A stretch of DNA of 64,000 bases, from the NCBI GenBank assembly GCA_029261855.1, contig JAJDAN010000003.1, positions 1-64,000 on the forward strand, given 5' to 3'. The notes below the pieces were generated by a model. The model saw only the letters and a program-made list of their open reading frames with translations, did no database searches and was not told the DNA's origin. Positions 31,418 to 41,409 of the stretch are shown here, in pieces. Origin of the DNA: Deltaproteobacteria bacterium (GTDB lineage Bacteria; Myxococcota_A; UBA9160; UBA4427). A program made the position numbers and the translations under genes. Positions within the stretch are counted from its first letter, which is position 1. Every line of letters begins with the position of its first letter.

Positions 31418-32560
31418 ATGGACTTCTCCTTCAGCGATGAGCAGCAGGAGCTCCGAGAGCTCGCTCGCAAGATCCTGGGCGACCTCGTGACGAACGAGCG
31501 CCTGAAGGAAATCGAGACCGCGACGCCGGTCTTCGACCCGCAGCTGTGGCGCGAGCTGGGACGTGCGAATCTCCTCGGTCTCGCCATCCCCGAAGAGCAC
31601 GGCGGACTCGGCTTCGGGGTCTTCGAGCTGTACATGCTCTTGCAGGAGATCGGACGCGCCGTCGCCCCGGTCCCCGTGTATGCAACGGCGCTGCTTGGCG
31701 GCCTGCCTCTGGAGCGTTTCGGCAGCGACGCGCAGAAGGCAACCTGGCTCCCCCGAGTGGCCAGCGGTGAGGCGATCCTGACGGCGGCGCTCGTCGAGCT
31801 CGATGCCGCGAGTGTCACCGACGTCTCGACCACGGCTCGCATCGAGGGGGACGGGGCGGTGCTCAACGGCGAGAAGAGCCTGGTCCCTGCGGCCCAGCTT
31901 GCGGACCGCATCATCGTCCCGGCGCGCGATGGGGACGACGTGGGCCTGTACCTCGTGGATCCGAAGTCCGACGGCGTTCGTCTCCAGGTGCAGACGACGA
32001 CCGACCGACAGCCCTACGCGCACCTCGTACTCGAGGACGTCACCGCGGAACCCCTGCCCGGGACGGGCCCGGGCCGCAGCGCGCTCGAGTGGCTCGTCGA
32101 CCGAGCAACGGTGGGCTTGTGCGCGATCCAGCTCGGCGTGGGCGAACGGGCCCTGGAGATGACCGCGGACTACTCCCGGGAGCGGGTGCAGTTCGACCGC
32201 CCCATCGGCAGCTTCCAGGCGGTCCACCAGCGGGCGGGCGACGCGTTCATCCAGATGGAAGCGGCGCGCCTCAGCTTCCTCGAAGCGGCCATGCAGCTCG
32301 CGAGCGGAGCGGGACAGCGCGCGAGGGAAGCCACCGCCGATGCCGTCGCCGTTGCCAAGTACTGGGCTTCAGAGGGCGGTCAGTTCACCGCCTACGCGTG
32401 CCAGCATCTACACGGCGGCATCGGCATCGACGTGGACTACCCGCTGCACCGCTACTTCATCTGGTCGATGCAGCTCGAGCACGGCCTCGGTTGTGCGAGC
32501 GAGCAGCTCCAGCAACTGGGAGCTCGAATCGCAGAGCGCGGGATCCCTCGACCGTCCTGA
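31418..32560 (+). CDS. Acyl-CoA dehydrogenase, subunit 2 with degenerate N-terminal motif
   Basis: Acyl-CoA dehydrogenase-fold protein of 380 residues. The N-terminal and middle domains are conserved (FSFSDEQQELRELARKIL, LLGLAIPEEHGGLG), but where active enzymes have a SEPGAGSD stretch it reads ALVELDAASVTDVS. The C-terminal domain is intact (SRERVQFDRPIGSFQAVHQR, CQHLHGGIGIDVDYPLHRYF). It therefore probably works with the preceding dehydrogenase as a heteromer. It ends 28 bases from the convergent SDR gene, with no clear bidirectional terminator between them. Confidence 0.86.
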   Translation: MDFSFSDEQQELRELARKILGDLVTNERLKEIETATPVFDPQLWRELGRANLLGLAIPEEHGGLGFGVFELYMLLQEIGRAVAPVPVYATALLGGLPLERFGSDAQKATWLPRVASGEAILTAALVELDAASVTDVSTTARIEGDGAVLNGEKSLVPAAQLADRIIVPARDGDDVGLYLVDPKSDGVRLQVQTTTDRQPYAHLVLEDVTAEPLPGTGPGRSALEWLVDRATVGLCAIQLGVGERALEMTADYSRERVQFDRPIGSFQAVHQRAGDAFIQMEAARLSFLEAAMQLASGAGQRAREATADAVAVAKYWASEGGQFTAYACQHLHGGIGIDVDYPLHRYFIWSMQLEHGLGCASEQLQQLGARIAERGIPRPS

Positions 32561-32588
32561 ACGCTGCGGCGGACTTCCTCGACCCCCA

Positions 32589-33503
32589 TCAGGGCTTGTT
32601 GAAGAAGCTCTCTTCCAGTGGGGCCTTGCCGGCGAAGTGCTTCCCGAGCACATCCGCCACGCTCGCGTGGTCCCAGCCGGCTTCGGTCTGATAGGCGACG
32701 TCCACGGGCGGCGGCTGCACGACGGTCACCGACTTCCCCCAGATGACGAACAGATTGCCCGAAACGTTCGCCGAGCCCGGCGACGCCAGGTAGCCCACGA
32801 GCGGCGTCACGTTGTCGGGCGAGAAGACGTCGAAGCCCTCTTCCGGCTTGGCGAACACGGCCTCGAGATCTCCGACGGCGACCATCCGCGTTCGGGCTCG
32901 GGGCATGATCGTATTGGCGGTCACCCCGTAGCGAACGCAGGCCTGGGCTGCCGAGTTGGTGAGCGCGACGATCCCCGCCTTGGCGGCTGCGTAGTTCGGC
33001 TGGCCGATGGGGGCGAACAACGCCGCCTCCGAGGCGGTGCTGATGATGCGGCCGTAGACCGGCCCACCCTTGGCCTTGGACGCGTTGCGCCAGTACTCGG
33101 TTGCGTGGCGGATTCCGCAGAAGTGACCCTTCAGGTGCACCCGGATCACAGCGTCCCAGTTCTCTTCGGTCATGCCGAACACCGTCTTGTCCCGCAGGAA
33201 GCCGGCATTGTTCACGAGGATGTGGAGGTCCCCGAAGCTGTCGAGAGCCGTCTGGATCATCGCCTTCGAGTCGTTCCAGTCCGCGACATCGCCACAATGG
33301 GCGACGGCTTCGCCGCCCGCAGCCTGGATCTCGTCGACCACCTCCTGCGCGGCGTCTGCCGTGCGGCCTTCTCCGTCGCGATTCGCGCCGATGTCGCTGA
33401 CGACGACCCGCGCTCCCTGGCTCGCCAGGTAGACGGCTTCCGCACGACCGAGTCCGTTGGCCGCGCCCGTGACGATGGCGACCTTTCCTTCGAGTACCGA
33501 CAT
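32589..33503 (-). CDS. SDR family dehydrogenase, 17beta-HSD4-like
   Basis: NAD(P)-dependent short-chain dehydrogenase of 304 residues. It has TGAANGLGRAEA at the N-terminus, HILVNNAGFLRDKTVFGMTE, the catalytic STASEAALFAPIGQPNYAAAK (Ser, Tyr and Lys) and a C-terminal extension of ~60 residues. This long subtype acts on beta-hydroxyacyl-CoA, as in peroxisomal multifunctional enzyme 2. It is the last gene of a TetR-thiolase-SDR operon on the minus strand, 49 bases after the thiolase, so dehydrogenation and thiolysis of the same substrate are likely. Confidence 0.9.
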   Translation of the reverse strand: MSVLEGKVAIVTGAANGLGRAEAVYLASQGARVVVSDIGANRDGEGRTADAAQEVVDEIQAAGGEAVAHCGDVADWNDSKAMIQTALDSFGDLHILVNNAGFLRDKTVFGMTEENWDAVIRVHLKGHFCGIRHATEYWRNASKAKGGPVYGRIISTASEAALFAPIGQPNYAAAKAGIVALTNSAAQACVRYGVTANTIMPRARTRMVAVGDLEAVFAKPEEGFDVFSPDNVTPLVGYLASPGSANVSGNLFVIWGKSVTVVQPPPVDVAYQTEAGWDHASVADVLGKHFAGKAPLEESFFNKP

Positions 33504-33552
33504 GGCTCTGCTCTTCCTCTTTCCTGATCTGGTGTTGGTGAGTGAGGGACGC

Positions 33553-35350
<1,798 letters not shown>

Positions 35351-35405
35351 GGGTTCTGGGGATTCCGGGGCCGGGTCCGGAGACCCGAAGTTTCGGGCCC
35401 GGTAT

Positions 35406-35441
35406 TGAAACACGTTTCACTTCGGAATGAAACACGTTCCA
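35406..35441. promoter_or_regulatory. Two KstR-like operators upstream of the TetR operon
   Basis: TGAAACACGTTTCA (35406-35419, perfect inverted repeat) and TGAAACACGTTCCA (35428-35441) both fit TnnAACnnGTTnnA. Their centres are 22 bp apart, about two helical turns, so two dimers could bind on one face. They lie 56-91 bases upstream of the TetR start codon and just past the MarR stop. Confidence 0.8.
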
Positions 35442-35457
35442 GTTCGGGGCCGGAGGC

Positions 35458-35919
35458 TCAGCTCAGGGGATCTTCGGCTGCAGCCGCGTACGCCTCGAGT
35501 CGGTCGGCCAGCTCCCCACCGAAGGCGGCAAAGCGCTGCAGCTCGTCGGCCCCGAAATCCCGCCAGACCGCGTCCAGGGCCTCTTCGCGTGCTTCTCGCA
35601 GGGCTTCGAGAGTGCGCGTGCCCGCCGCGGTGAGGTCGTATCGTCGCCTCCTGGCGTCTTGGGTTCCGATCGAGACGACGATCAGCTCCCGTTCGAGGAG
35701 CTGCCGCAGGACGCGCGAGACCGCGGCCGGACTGCACTCCTGGGCTCTGGCGAACAGAGACGGCATGAAGTCCTCACGCGCGACCTCCTCGAGAAGTCGC
35801 CACTGCTGGGGCGTGAGGCCGACGGACCGAGCCAGCTGTTGCCGACGGCGGTCCATCAGCTCTGTGAGACGGCCCAGCTCGGAGATCGCGGCCCAAAGAG
35901 ACTCGCGGCTCGCCTTCAT
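35458..35919 (-). CDS. MarR family regulator
   Basis: Winged-helix regulator of 153 residues. The family signature runs from LTPQQWRLLEEVAR through CSPAAVSRVLRQLLERELIV and the wing TQDARRRRYDLTAAGTRTL, with dimerisation helices at both ends. It is divergent from a methyltransferase gene across an 87-base gap that holds a 30-bp perfect palindrome, a typical MarR operator arrangement. A ligand binding the dimer would release the divergent genes. The run methyltransferase, DUF455, ATP-grasp on the other strand is the likely regulon. Confidence 0.87.
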   Translation of the reverse strand: MKASRESLWAAISELGRLTELMDRRRQQLARSVGLTPQQWRLLEEVAREDFMPSLFARAQECSPAAVSRVLRQLLERELIVVSIGTQDARRRRYDLTAAGTRTLEALREAREEALDAVWRDFGADELQRFAAFGGELADRLEAYAAAAEDPLS

Positions 35920-35934
35920 GAGTTATCCCCTTGA

Positions 35935-35964
35935 CGATATTATTAACTATAGTTAATAATATCG
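35935..35964. promoter_or_regulatory. 30-bp perfect AT-rich palindrome (MarR operator)
   Basis: Arms CGATATTATTAAC and GTTAATAATATCG flank TATA, so the whole 30 bp is self-complementary. It is strikingly AT-rich for this genome. TTGACG at 35931-35936 with TTAATA 16 bases later gives a plausible promoter for the methyltransferase inside the palindrome. A bound MarR dimer would block both directions. Confidence 0.85.
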
Positions 35965-36006
35965 CTTCTGATAAAGTTGCCTCTTGATAGCAGACCGGAG
36001 CCTCCC

Positions 36007-36789
36007 ATGAGCGTCAAAGAAGCCGTCCGCGACCAGTTTGGCCGAGCCGCCCCCGGCTACACGACGAGCGCCGTCCATCGCGGCGGCCCGGACCTGGATG
36101 CCATGGTGACGGCGTCGGGTCTCACCACGGGCGTTCACCCCGGCCGCCTGCTCGACGTGGGCACCGGCGCCGGGCACACCGCCTTTGCCTTCGCTCCCCG
36201 GATCCGCGCCGTCGAAGCCCTCGATCTGACCCAGCAGATGCTGGATGAAGTCGATCGCAACGCCGGTGAACGGGGGCACGACAACATCCACTGCCGGCTC
36301 GGCGACGCCGAGGCCCTGCCCTACGAAGACGCTTCGTTCGACTTCGTGACCTCCCGCCTGTGCGCGCACCACTTCGAAGACGTGCCCGCGTTCGCCCGGG
36401 AAGCCGCACGGGTCCTGAAGCCCGGCGGATGCTTCCTGCTGGTCGACTCCCTGGCGTCCGAGGACGCGTCGTCCGACACCTTCTTCAACACCTTCGAGCT
36501 GCTGCGTGACCCGTCCCACGTGCGTAACTACTCGCGCTCGAACTGGGCGCAGATGCTGGACGCGGCTGGCTTTCGATCCGAGACACTCGGCGAGACGTTC
36601 ATGCTGCACCAGGACTTCGAGGCCTGGGTGGAAAGGATCGGCACGCCGCCGACGGCGATCGCGCACCTGCGCTTCCTGTTCGAGACGGCGGGCGAGTCGC
36701 GCCAGCGGGAATTCGACATCGTGCTCGAAGCCGGGAAGGTCGTGGCCCTGAGCGTGCCCTGCGGGCTCATTCGGGCGGCCCTGCGTTGA
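36007..36789 (+). CDS. SAM-dependent methyltransferase (UbiE-like)
   Basis: Class I methyltransferase of 260 residues from ATG 36007, with GGAG before it. Motif I is LLDVGTGAGHTAFAFAPRI, motif II reads EDASFDFVTSRLCAHHFED and motif III is VLKPGGCFLLVDSL. The N-terminus (VREQFGRAAPGYTTSAVH type) resembles UbiE/MenG and small-molecule methyltransferases. No substrate can be assigned. It is divergent from MarR and the first gene of a plus-strand run with DUF455 and ATP-grasp genes; gaps are short (30 bases) or overlapping, so co-transcription is likely. Confidence 0.85.
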   Translation: MSVKEAVRDQFGRAAPGYTTSAVHRGGPDLDAMVTASGLTTGVHPGRLLDVGTGAGHTAFAFAPRIRAVEALDLTQQMLDEVDRNAGERGHDNIHCRLGDAEALPYEDASFDFVTSRLCAHHFEDVPAFAREAARVLKPGGCFLLVDSLASEDASSDTFFNTFELLRDPSHVRNYSRSNWAQMLDAAGFRSETLGETFMLHQDFEAWVERIGTPPTAIAHLRFLFETAGESRQREFDIVLEAGKVVALSVPCGLIRAALR

Positions 36790-36819
36790 AATCCGGCGGC
36801 GATCGCCCATGCTGTCGCC

Positions 36820-37674
36820 ATGTTCGCGTTCTGTAGCCGAATCCTCGAAGCGGGCGATCTCGCCACCAAGCTCGCGCCGCCCACCGCCGAGGACTTCGAA
36901 GAGACCGACCCGCCGCCGGACGCACCGCCGCTGCGGCCGGCGCGGGATCCGGACATCGCCATGCGCGGCGGCGTGGAAGCGCTACCGAAGCCCGGCGCGC
37001 TCAACGATCCGTCGGCGCGGGCTCTGTGCCTGGCCCGCTTCGCCCATCACGAACTGATGGCCGTCGAGATGTTCGCCTGGGCGATCCTTCGCTGGCCGGA
37101 TCTGCCCATCGAGATCCGGCGGGGGTTCCTCGGCACCCTGCGAGACGAGCAGAAGCACTGCCGCCTCTATCTCGATCGCCTCGCCGCACACGGCGAGTCC
37201 CTCACGGACCACGTCCTGTCGGACTACTTCTGGAAGCACGCGTCCGCAATGTCCGAATCGCCAGCGGGCGCCGCGTCGTTTCTCGCTTCCATGGGTCTCA
37301 CCTTCGAGCAGGGCAACCTCGATTTCTCGCCAGTCTACCGGGACGCCTTCCGCGCGTCCGGCGACGAAGCGAGTGCCCGCGCCTGTGAACAGGTGCACCG
37401 GGAAGAGATCGAACACGTCCGATTCGCGGCGATCGCGCTGCGCACGCTGGGCGAACTCGATGGACTCGGCGGGCTCGACGACGTCGCCCTCTACGAACGG
37501 TCCATTCCCTTCCCGCTGTCCGCCGCACGCGCGAAGGGACGACGCTTCGACGCGCGCGCCCGCGAGCAAGCGGGCCTCTCACCCGTCTTCATCGAATACG
37601 TGCGAAGCGCGCGCTCGCCCCAGGAGCTGCGTGCCCATCCGGATGCGGGGCCGAGGAGCGAGGACCGTTCTTGA
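36820..37674 (+). CDS. DUF455 ferritin-like protein
   Basis: Protein of 284 residues assigned to DUF455, a ferritin-like family with a possible di-metal site. Helix motifs with Glu and His are FAHHELMAVEMFAWAIL, RDEQKHCRLYLDRL, TFEQGNLD and REEIEHVRFAAIAL, consistent with a carboxylate-bridged metal centre. There is no signal peptide. The function of the family is unknown. It overlaps the following ATP-grasp gene by four bases (TTGA) and follows the methyltransferase by 30 bases. A di-iron oxidase plus ATP-grasp ligase plus methyltransferase could form a small biosynthetic pathway, which is inference. Confidence 0.78.
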   Translation: MFAFCSRILEAGDLATKLAPPTAEDFEETDPPPDAPPLRPARDPDIAMRGGVEALPKPGALNDPSARALCLARFAHHELMAVEMFAWAILRWPDLPIEIRRGFLGTLRDEQKHCRLYLDRLAAHGESLTDHVLSDYFWKHASAMSESPAGAASFLASMGLTFEQGNLDFSPVYRDAFRASGDEASARACEQVHREEIEHVRFAAIALRTLGELDGLGGLDDVALYERSIPFPLSAARAKGRRFDARAREQAGLSPVFIEYVRSARSPQELRAHPDAGPRSEDRS

Positions 37675-38942
37675 GCACCGGCCTGCGCCTGCTTCCGAAC
37701 CTCGGCGGCGAGGAGACGGGAGATTGGCGGCGGGTGCTGAAGCGGGCACCCATCGCGAGCGCAGCCCGACTCTGGCGAATGCTGTTCGACGAGCGCGCCG
37801 TCCTCCTGGACGGCGGCGAGATTCCAGGCGAAGGCGACGGACCGCTCTTTCCAGATGCGTTCGCCGACGGCCGCGGGGACGCCGCGTTCACCTGGCTCGC
37901 CGAGGGCAAGGACTGTGCGGCCTGGTTGGCGAATCGGGCCGCGCACGGGGACGCCCGCAGCGCTGGCTGCGACCTCGCCGGTCCACCCGGAGAGGTCGTG
38001 GAAGCCGTCCACGACAAGGCGTTCGGAGTGCGAGCAGCGGAAGAGCTGGGACTCGTCCCTCGCGTCCTGCGCGCCACCAGCCACCCGATCGAACCCGACA
38101 CCCTGCGGGACCCCGACGCGTTCCGTCGCGCGCTCCATACGTGCCGCGCCGGCTGGCCCGATTGGGCGCGAGACGGGGCCATCCTGAAACCGCGGATGGG
38201 CACCAGCGGACGCGGTTGGGTCGACGTCTCGCGCCTCGACGAACCACTCCGGGCGAAGCCGGCAGCAACCCACCCTGGGTTCGAACGCCTCGCGTCCGCC
38301 GGCGGTGCGATCCTCGAGCCGCGGCTCGACCGCAGCGCCGACCTGTCGACCCAGCTGCACGTCGACCCGCACGGTGGCGTGACCGTCCTCGGCACTCTCG
38401 AGCTTCTCGTAAACGCCGCGGGACGCTGGGTCGGCCACCGCGGCGAGGTCGACTCACGCGGGCGGGTGTTCTCCGGTCACGCCCGGGAGGAGGAGCTGCG
38501 CGAGGCGGGAGCGGCGATGGGGGCGGCAGCGGCGAGCGCCGGCTACTTCGGACCGGCGGGAGTCGACGCCCTGACTTTTCGGGTGCCGGGTCGAGACGAA
38601 GCGCAGGAAATGCTGCGGCCGGTGGTCGAGCTGAACGCGCGCTTCACGATGGGAACGGTCACGATCGGCCTGATCCGCCGCTGCCTGCCGGCGCTTCATC
38701 GGCTGGGGCTCGCCCCGGGCGAGCGCCTCGCCTTCGCGTTAGCGGCAGCTGCCCCGCCCCAGGGCTGGGCCCGGGCACGGGACGAGATGGGCCCGGACGC
38801 GCTGCTCGTCCCCCTTGGACGGCCGACGGACTCGATTCAGCCCGCGCTCGCGTTCGCGGAACGAAGCGCGACCTTGGATCCAGCTCTCCCCTCGCGCCCT
38901 TCGCGCCCCGAGCGGTCGGGGCCTACTTCGTTCGAACCGTGA
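37671..38942 (+). CDS. ATP-grasp domain protein
   Basis: Protein of 423 residues with a TTG start inside the overlap with DUF455. ATP-grasp features are visible in the middle and end: GAILKPRMGTSGRGWVDVSR (nucleotide-binding strand and loop) and RPVVELNARFTMGTVTIGL (metal-binding Glu and Asn). ATP-grasp enzymes ligate a carboxylate to an amine or thiol through an acyl phosphate. The N-terminal ~120 residues are family-specific. The C-terminus is Pro/Ser/Arg-rich and overlaps by 20 bases the end of the convergent gene at 38923-40500. Substrates are unknown. Confidence 0.75.
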   Translation: MSTGLRLLPNLGGEETGDWRRVLKRAPIASAARLWRMLFDERAVLLDGGEIPGEGDGPLFPDAFADGRGDAAFTWLAEGKDCAAWLANRAAHGDARSAGCDLAGPPGEVVEAVHDKAFGVRAAEELGLVPRVLRATSHPIEPDTLRDPDAFRRALHTCRAGWPDWARDGAILKPRMGTSGRGWVDVSRLDEPLRAKPAATHPGFERLASAGGAILEPRLDRSADLSTQLHVDPHGGVTVLGTLELLVNAAGRWVGHRGEVDSRGRVFSGHAREEELREAGAAMGAAAASAGYFGPAGVDALTFRVPGRDEAQEMLRPVVELNARFTMGTVTIGLIRRCLPALHRLGLAPGERLAFALAAAAPPQGWARARDEMGPDALLVPLGRPTDSIQPALAFAERSATLDPALPSRPSRPERSGPTSFEP

Positions 38943-40500
38943 CCGTGAAGGCGAGCGCACGGGAGAGCGGCGGAGAGCCGTCGTCGACGACGAGGGCGAT
39001 CAGCAGGTAGCTCCCCACGTCGGTGGCTCTCGGCGCCAGGAAGAACTCGGCGGTCCCGTTGCCGTAGTCGACCAGGGTCACGAAGTCGGGGAGTGTCGAC
39101 GAGATGATCGCGAGCCGATCCCCGAGGTTCGGATCGAATGCGCTCACCAGGACGGAGGTCGTCTGACCGGCGACCACGGTTCGATCGGCGATCGGCGCGA
39201 GGACCGGAGCCTGGTTCACCTGGCTCGACTCGCTGACGACGATGGTCAGCTGCCGGGTCGTGAACGCCTCGGGTATCGCGTCGTCCACCGCGTGGATCGC
39301 TGCAGTCCAGGTGCCGGCGTCGCCGGGTCCGGGTGTCAGCGTCAGCAGACCGTTGCCTCCGCCCTGCTCTTGGAAGGAGGCCCAGGCCGGAAGACCCGTG
39401 ATGGCGAGGGTCACGTTGTCGCCGTCCGGGTCGCTGCCGAGCTGCGGCACCACGACCGTCTGTCCTTCCGCGACACTCACCATCAAGCTCGACTCGATGA
39501 CCGGCGGACGGTTCTCCGGGGCCACTTCGAGACGCACGACGATATCCAGCGAGTCCCCGATCTCGAACTCCTGACCGGCGGGCGGATCGTAGTAGCTGTA
39601 GATCGGGATCACCGCCTGGTGAGTGCCGGGGCTCAGATTGGCGAACTGCACCGTGACCTCGACCGTCACCGCATCGTCTTCGATCGACCCGGCGATCGGA
39701 TCGACACGAAGCCACGGAGCCCCGGGCCAAGCCTGATAGGCCAGCTCCCAGTCCCCGGCGTTCGTCAGCTCGAAGGACTGGCTCGCCGTCGTCTCGCCGT
39801 ATGCGGGTTCGAACACCAGCTCGGTCTGCGAAGCGACGAGGGTCGGATAGACCGCACCGCGTGTGGCTGTGGCCTGCGCGCTGAAGGCGCTGATCTGGAT
39901 CCCGGCGACCGCGGACACCGAGTAGTAATAGTGGGTCGCGAGTTCGGCCGTCGCGTCTTCGAGGAAGGGCTCCTCACTGCGGTCGACGTACTCGCCGTCC
40001 GTCCCCGCGTCCGTCGATCGGAAGACGACGTAGAAGTCGGCGTGCTCCACCGCGTCCCAGCTGAGCACGATCGGGTCATGTGCGGATCCGTCTACCGCGA
40101 CGAGGCCCAGTGGCGTCGGGACGTCCCCGCAGAAGATGACGTCCGAGACTTCCGATGGCGGCCCCTCGCTCCCATCGGCGGCGCGGGCAACGACCTCGAA
40201 GCGCAGGGCGTCGCCGACATCGAACTGCGCTCCGGCAACGAGGATCTCGGTTCCTTCCACCGACTGCGCGTACAGCTGGAGTCCGCCGTCGTCGATCTCG
40301 ACGTAGACGTCGTAGCTGGCGACCGGTCCGGCGGCGGCATCCCAACGAATGGAGCCGCACTCCACCTGCTGCGCGAACGCAACCGGCGCGAACACAAAGA
40401 GGAGGAAACATGCGCTGAGTGCGGCCGCGGTTCGCGTCGTGCGCGCCCCGTGGATCGCAGCCTGCACCCCTCCGGCGCGGCGATCCTTGCTTGTACCCAT
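38923..40500 (-). CDS. Exported multidomain Ig/fibronectin-like protein
   Basis: Secreted or surface protein of 525 residues with a signal sequence (RTAAALSACFLLFVFAPVAFAQ). Domains in order are two fibronectin type III-like units (SYDVYVEIDDGGLQLYA; DFYVVFRSTDAGTDGEYVD), an Ig-like unit (QSFELTNAGDWELAYQAWPG) and two cadherin-like putative Ig modules, each opening with a proline-rich strand (NRPPVIESSL; NQAPVLAPIADRTVVAG). Asp-rich DPDGDN and FDPNLGD loops may bind calcium. There is no PEP-CTERM or other anchor. It probably acts outside the cell, in adhesion or matrix. A structured leader lies 24 bases upstream of the ATG. Confidence 0.85.
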   Translation of the reverse strand: MGTSKDRRAGGVQAAIHGARTTRTAAALSACFLLFVFAPVAFAQQVECGSIRWDAAAGPVASYDVYVEIDDGGLQLYAQSVEGTEILVAGAQFDVGDALRFEVVARAADGSEGPPSEVSDVIFCGDVPTPLGLVAVDGSAHDPIVLSWDAVEHADFYVVFRSTDAGTDGEYVDRSEEPFLEDATAELATHYYYSVSAVAGIQISAFSAQATATRGAVYPTLVASQTELVFEPAYGETTASQSFELTNAGDWELAYQAWPGAPWLRVDPIAGSIEDDAVTVEVTVQFANLSPGTHQAVIPIYSYYDPPAGQEFEIGDSLDIVVRLEVAPENRPPVIESSLMVSVAEGQTVVVPQLGSDPDGDNVTLAITGLPAWASFQEQGGGNGLLTLTPGPGDAGTWTAAIHAVDDAIPEAFTTRQLTIVVSESSQVNQAPVLAPIADRTVVAGQTTSVLVSAFDPNLGDRLAIISSTLPDFVTLVDYGNGTAEFFLAPRATDVGSYLLIALVVDDGSPPLSRALAFTVTVRTK

Positions 40501-40523
40501 CCCCTCCCCCGAGCCAGACCTTA

Positions 40524-40613
40524 CCAGTCGCGCGGCCGAAGTGAATGGCTTTTGCGCCGCAGCGAATCGTTTCGCCCCTGACAGGGCGCTGCGAGGCGGG
40601 TCGTCGGGACTGG
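40524..40613 (-). promoter_or_regulatory. Structured 5' leader, three-way junction candidate
   Basis: On the minus strand a closing stem CCAGTC/GACTGG (40608-40613 with 40524-40529) encloses two hairpins: CGCCC/GGGCG (40584-40588 with 40573-40577) and GCGGC/GCCGC (40556-40560 with 40532-40536). The second loop holds GCAAAAGCC. The 5' arm can alternatively pair with CTGGC just downstream, near the GGGGGAGGGG ribosome-binding site, so a switch is possible. It does not match a riboswitch class I can name with confidence. Confidence 0.4.
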
Positions 40614-40626
40614 CCGGACAGGGTTG

Positions 40627-41355
40627 CTAGGTCAGCCGCGCGATCGCGTACGGGACCGCCGCCTCGACTCGCAAGACGCGTGAACCGAGGTTGACAGGTT
40701 GGACTCCCACTTCGGTCAGCCGTTCGATCTCGAACGGGATGAACCCACCCTCGGGGCCGATCACGACTGTCAACGGTCCGGCGGTGTCGCGGGGACACTC
40801 GACGGTGGCATCGGGATGGGGCACGAAGCCCTGAGCATCCATCAGAAATGCTCCCAGCTCGTCTTCAACGAAGGGACGGAAGCGCCGGTGCTGGGTCACT
40901 CGCGGTAAAACCGTGTCTCCCCCTTGCTCCAGTCCCAGCAACAGCTGCGCCATCAGGGTTTTCTCCGATAGGGCTTCACTCTGCCAATAGCTCTTCTCGA
41001 CCCGTCGCGAGTGGATCAGCGCGATCCGCTTGAGGCCAAGGCTGGTGGCATGAATCAGCACCCGCTTCAGCACCGGCGGCCGCGGCAGAGCCAGGACCAG
41101 GCGAACCGGCAGCGCTTCCGGCGGCTCCCGGTCCAGCCGGACGGCTAGCTCGACATGGCCGGGCGTCAGCGCCAGGACCCGCCCCACGCCGAGACGGCCG
41201 CCCAGCACACCGACCCGCAGGTCGTCCCCGAGCTCGGCACGGTGGATCCCACCGACGTGCTCCGCGCGCCGCCCGCGCACCGAAGCCCGCGCCTCTTCGG
41301 ATCCGGAAGGAGGACCTCCTTCGAAATCGTCGGCGTGCAACAGCAGCAGGTTCAC
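40627..41355 (-). CDS. rsmE: 16S rRNA m3U1498 methyltransferase
   Basis: SPOUT-class methyltransferase of 242 residues (GTG start) that methylates N3 of U1498 in 16S rRNA. It has an N-terminal PUA-like domain and the C-terminal knot with VVIGPEGGFIPFEIERL and LGSRVLRVEAAVPYAIA, the RsmE hallmarks. The VLKRVLIHATSLGLKRIALIHS and SEKTLMAQLLLGLEQ stretches also fit. The length is normal. It is followed by the leader of the exported Ig-like protein on the same strand and preceded, 54 bases upstream, by the enoyl-CoA hydratase gene. Confidence 0.92.
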   Translation of the reverse strand: MNLLLLHADDFEGGPPSGSEEARASVRGRRAEHVGGIHRAELGDDLRVGVLGGRLGVGRVLALTPGHVELAVRLDREPPEALPVRLVLALPRPPVLKRVLIHATSLGLKRIALIHSRRVEKSYWQSEALSEKTLMAQLLLGLEQGGDTVLPRVTQHRRFRPFVEDELGAFLMDAQGFVPHPDATVECPRDTAGPLTVVIGPEGGFIPFEIERLTEVGVQPVNLGSRVLRVEAAVPYAIARLT

Positions 41356-41409
41356 GGACGCCCCGTGCGCGCCGCCCCTTGCGAGGCGAAGGAGGTGATC
41401 AGGAAGGGA

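Noticed and set aside
35406-35413. TetR start at GTG 35413
   Set aside because: It would put the start codon inside the operator and add 21 non-conserved residues; ATG 35350 fits the HTH start.
40524-40613. c-di-GMP-I riboswitch
   Set aside because: The GCAAAAGCC loop and flanks recall the class, but the consensus GAAA tetraloop and conserved core are not all present; kept only as an unassigned leader.
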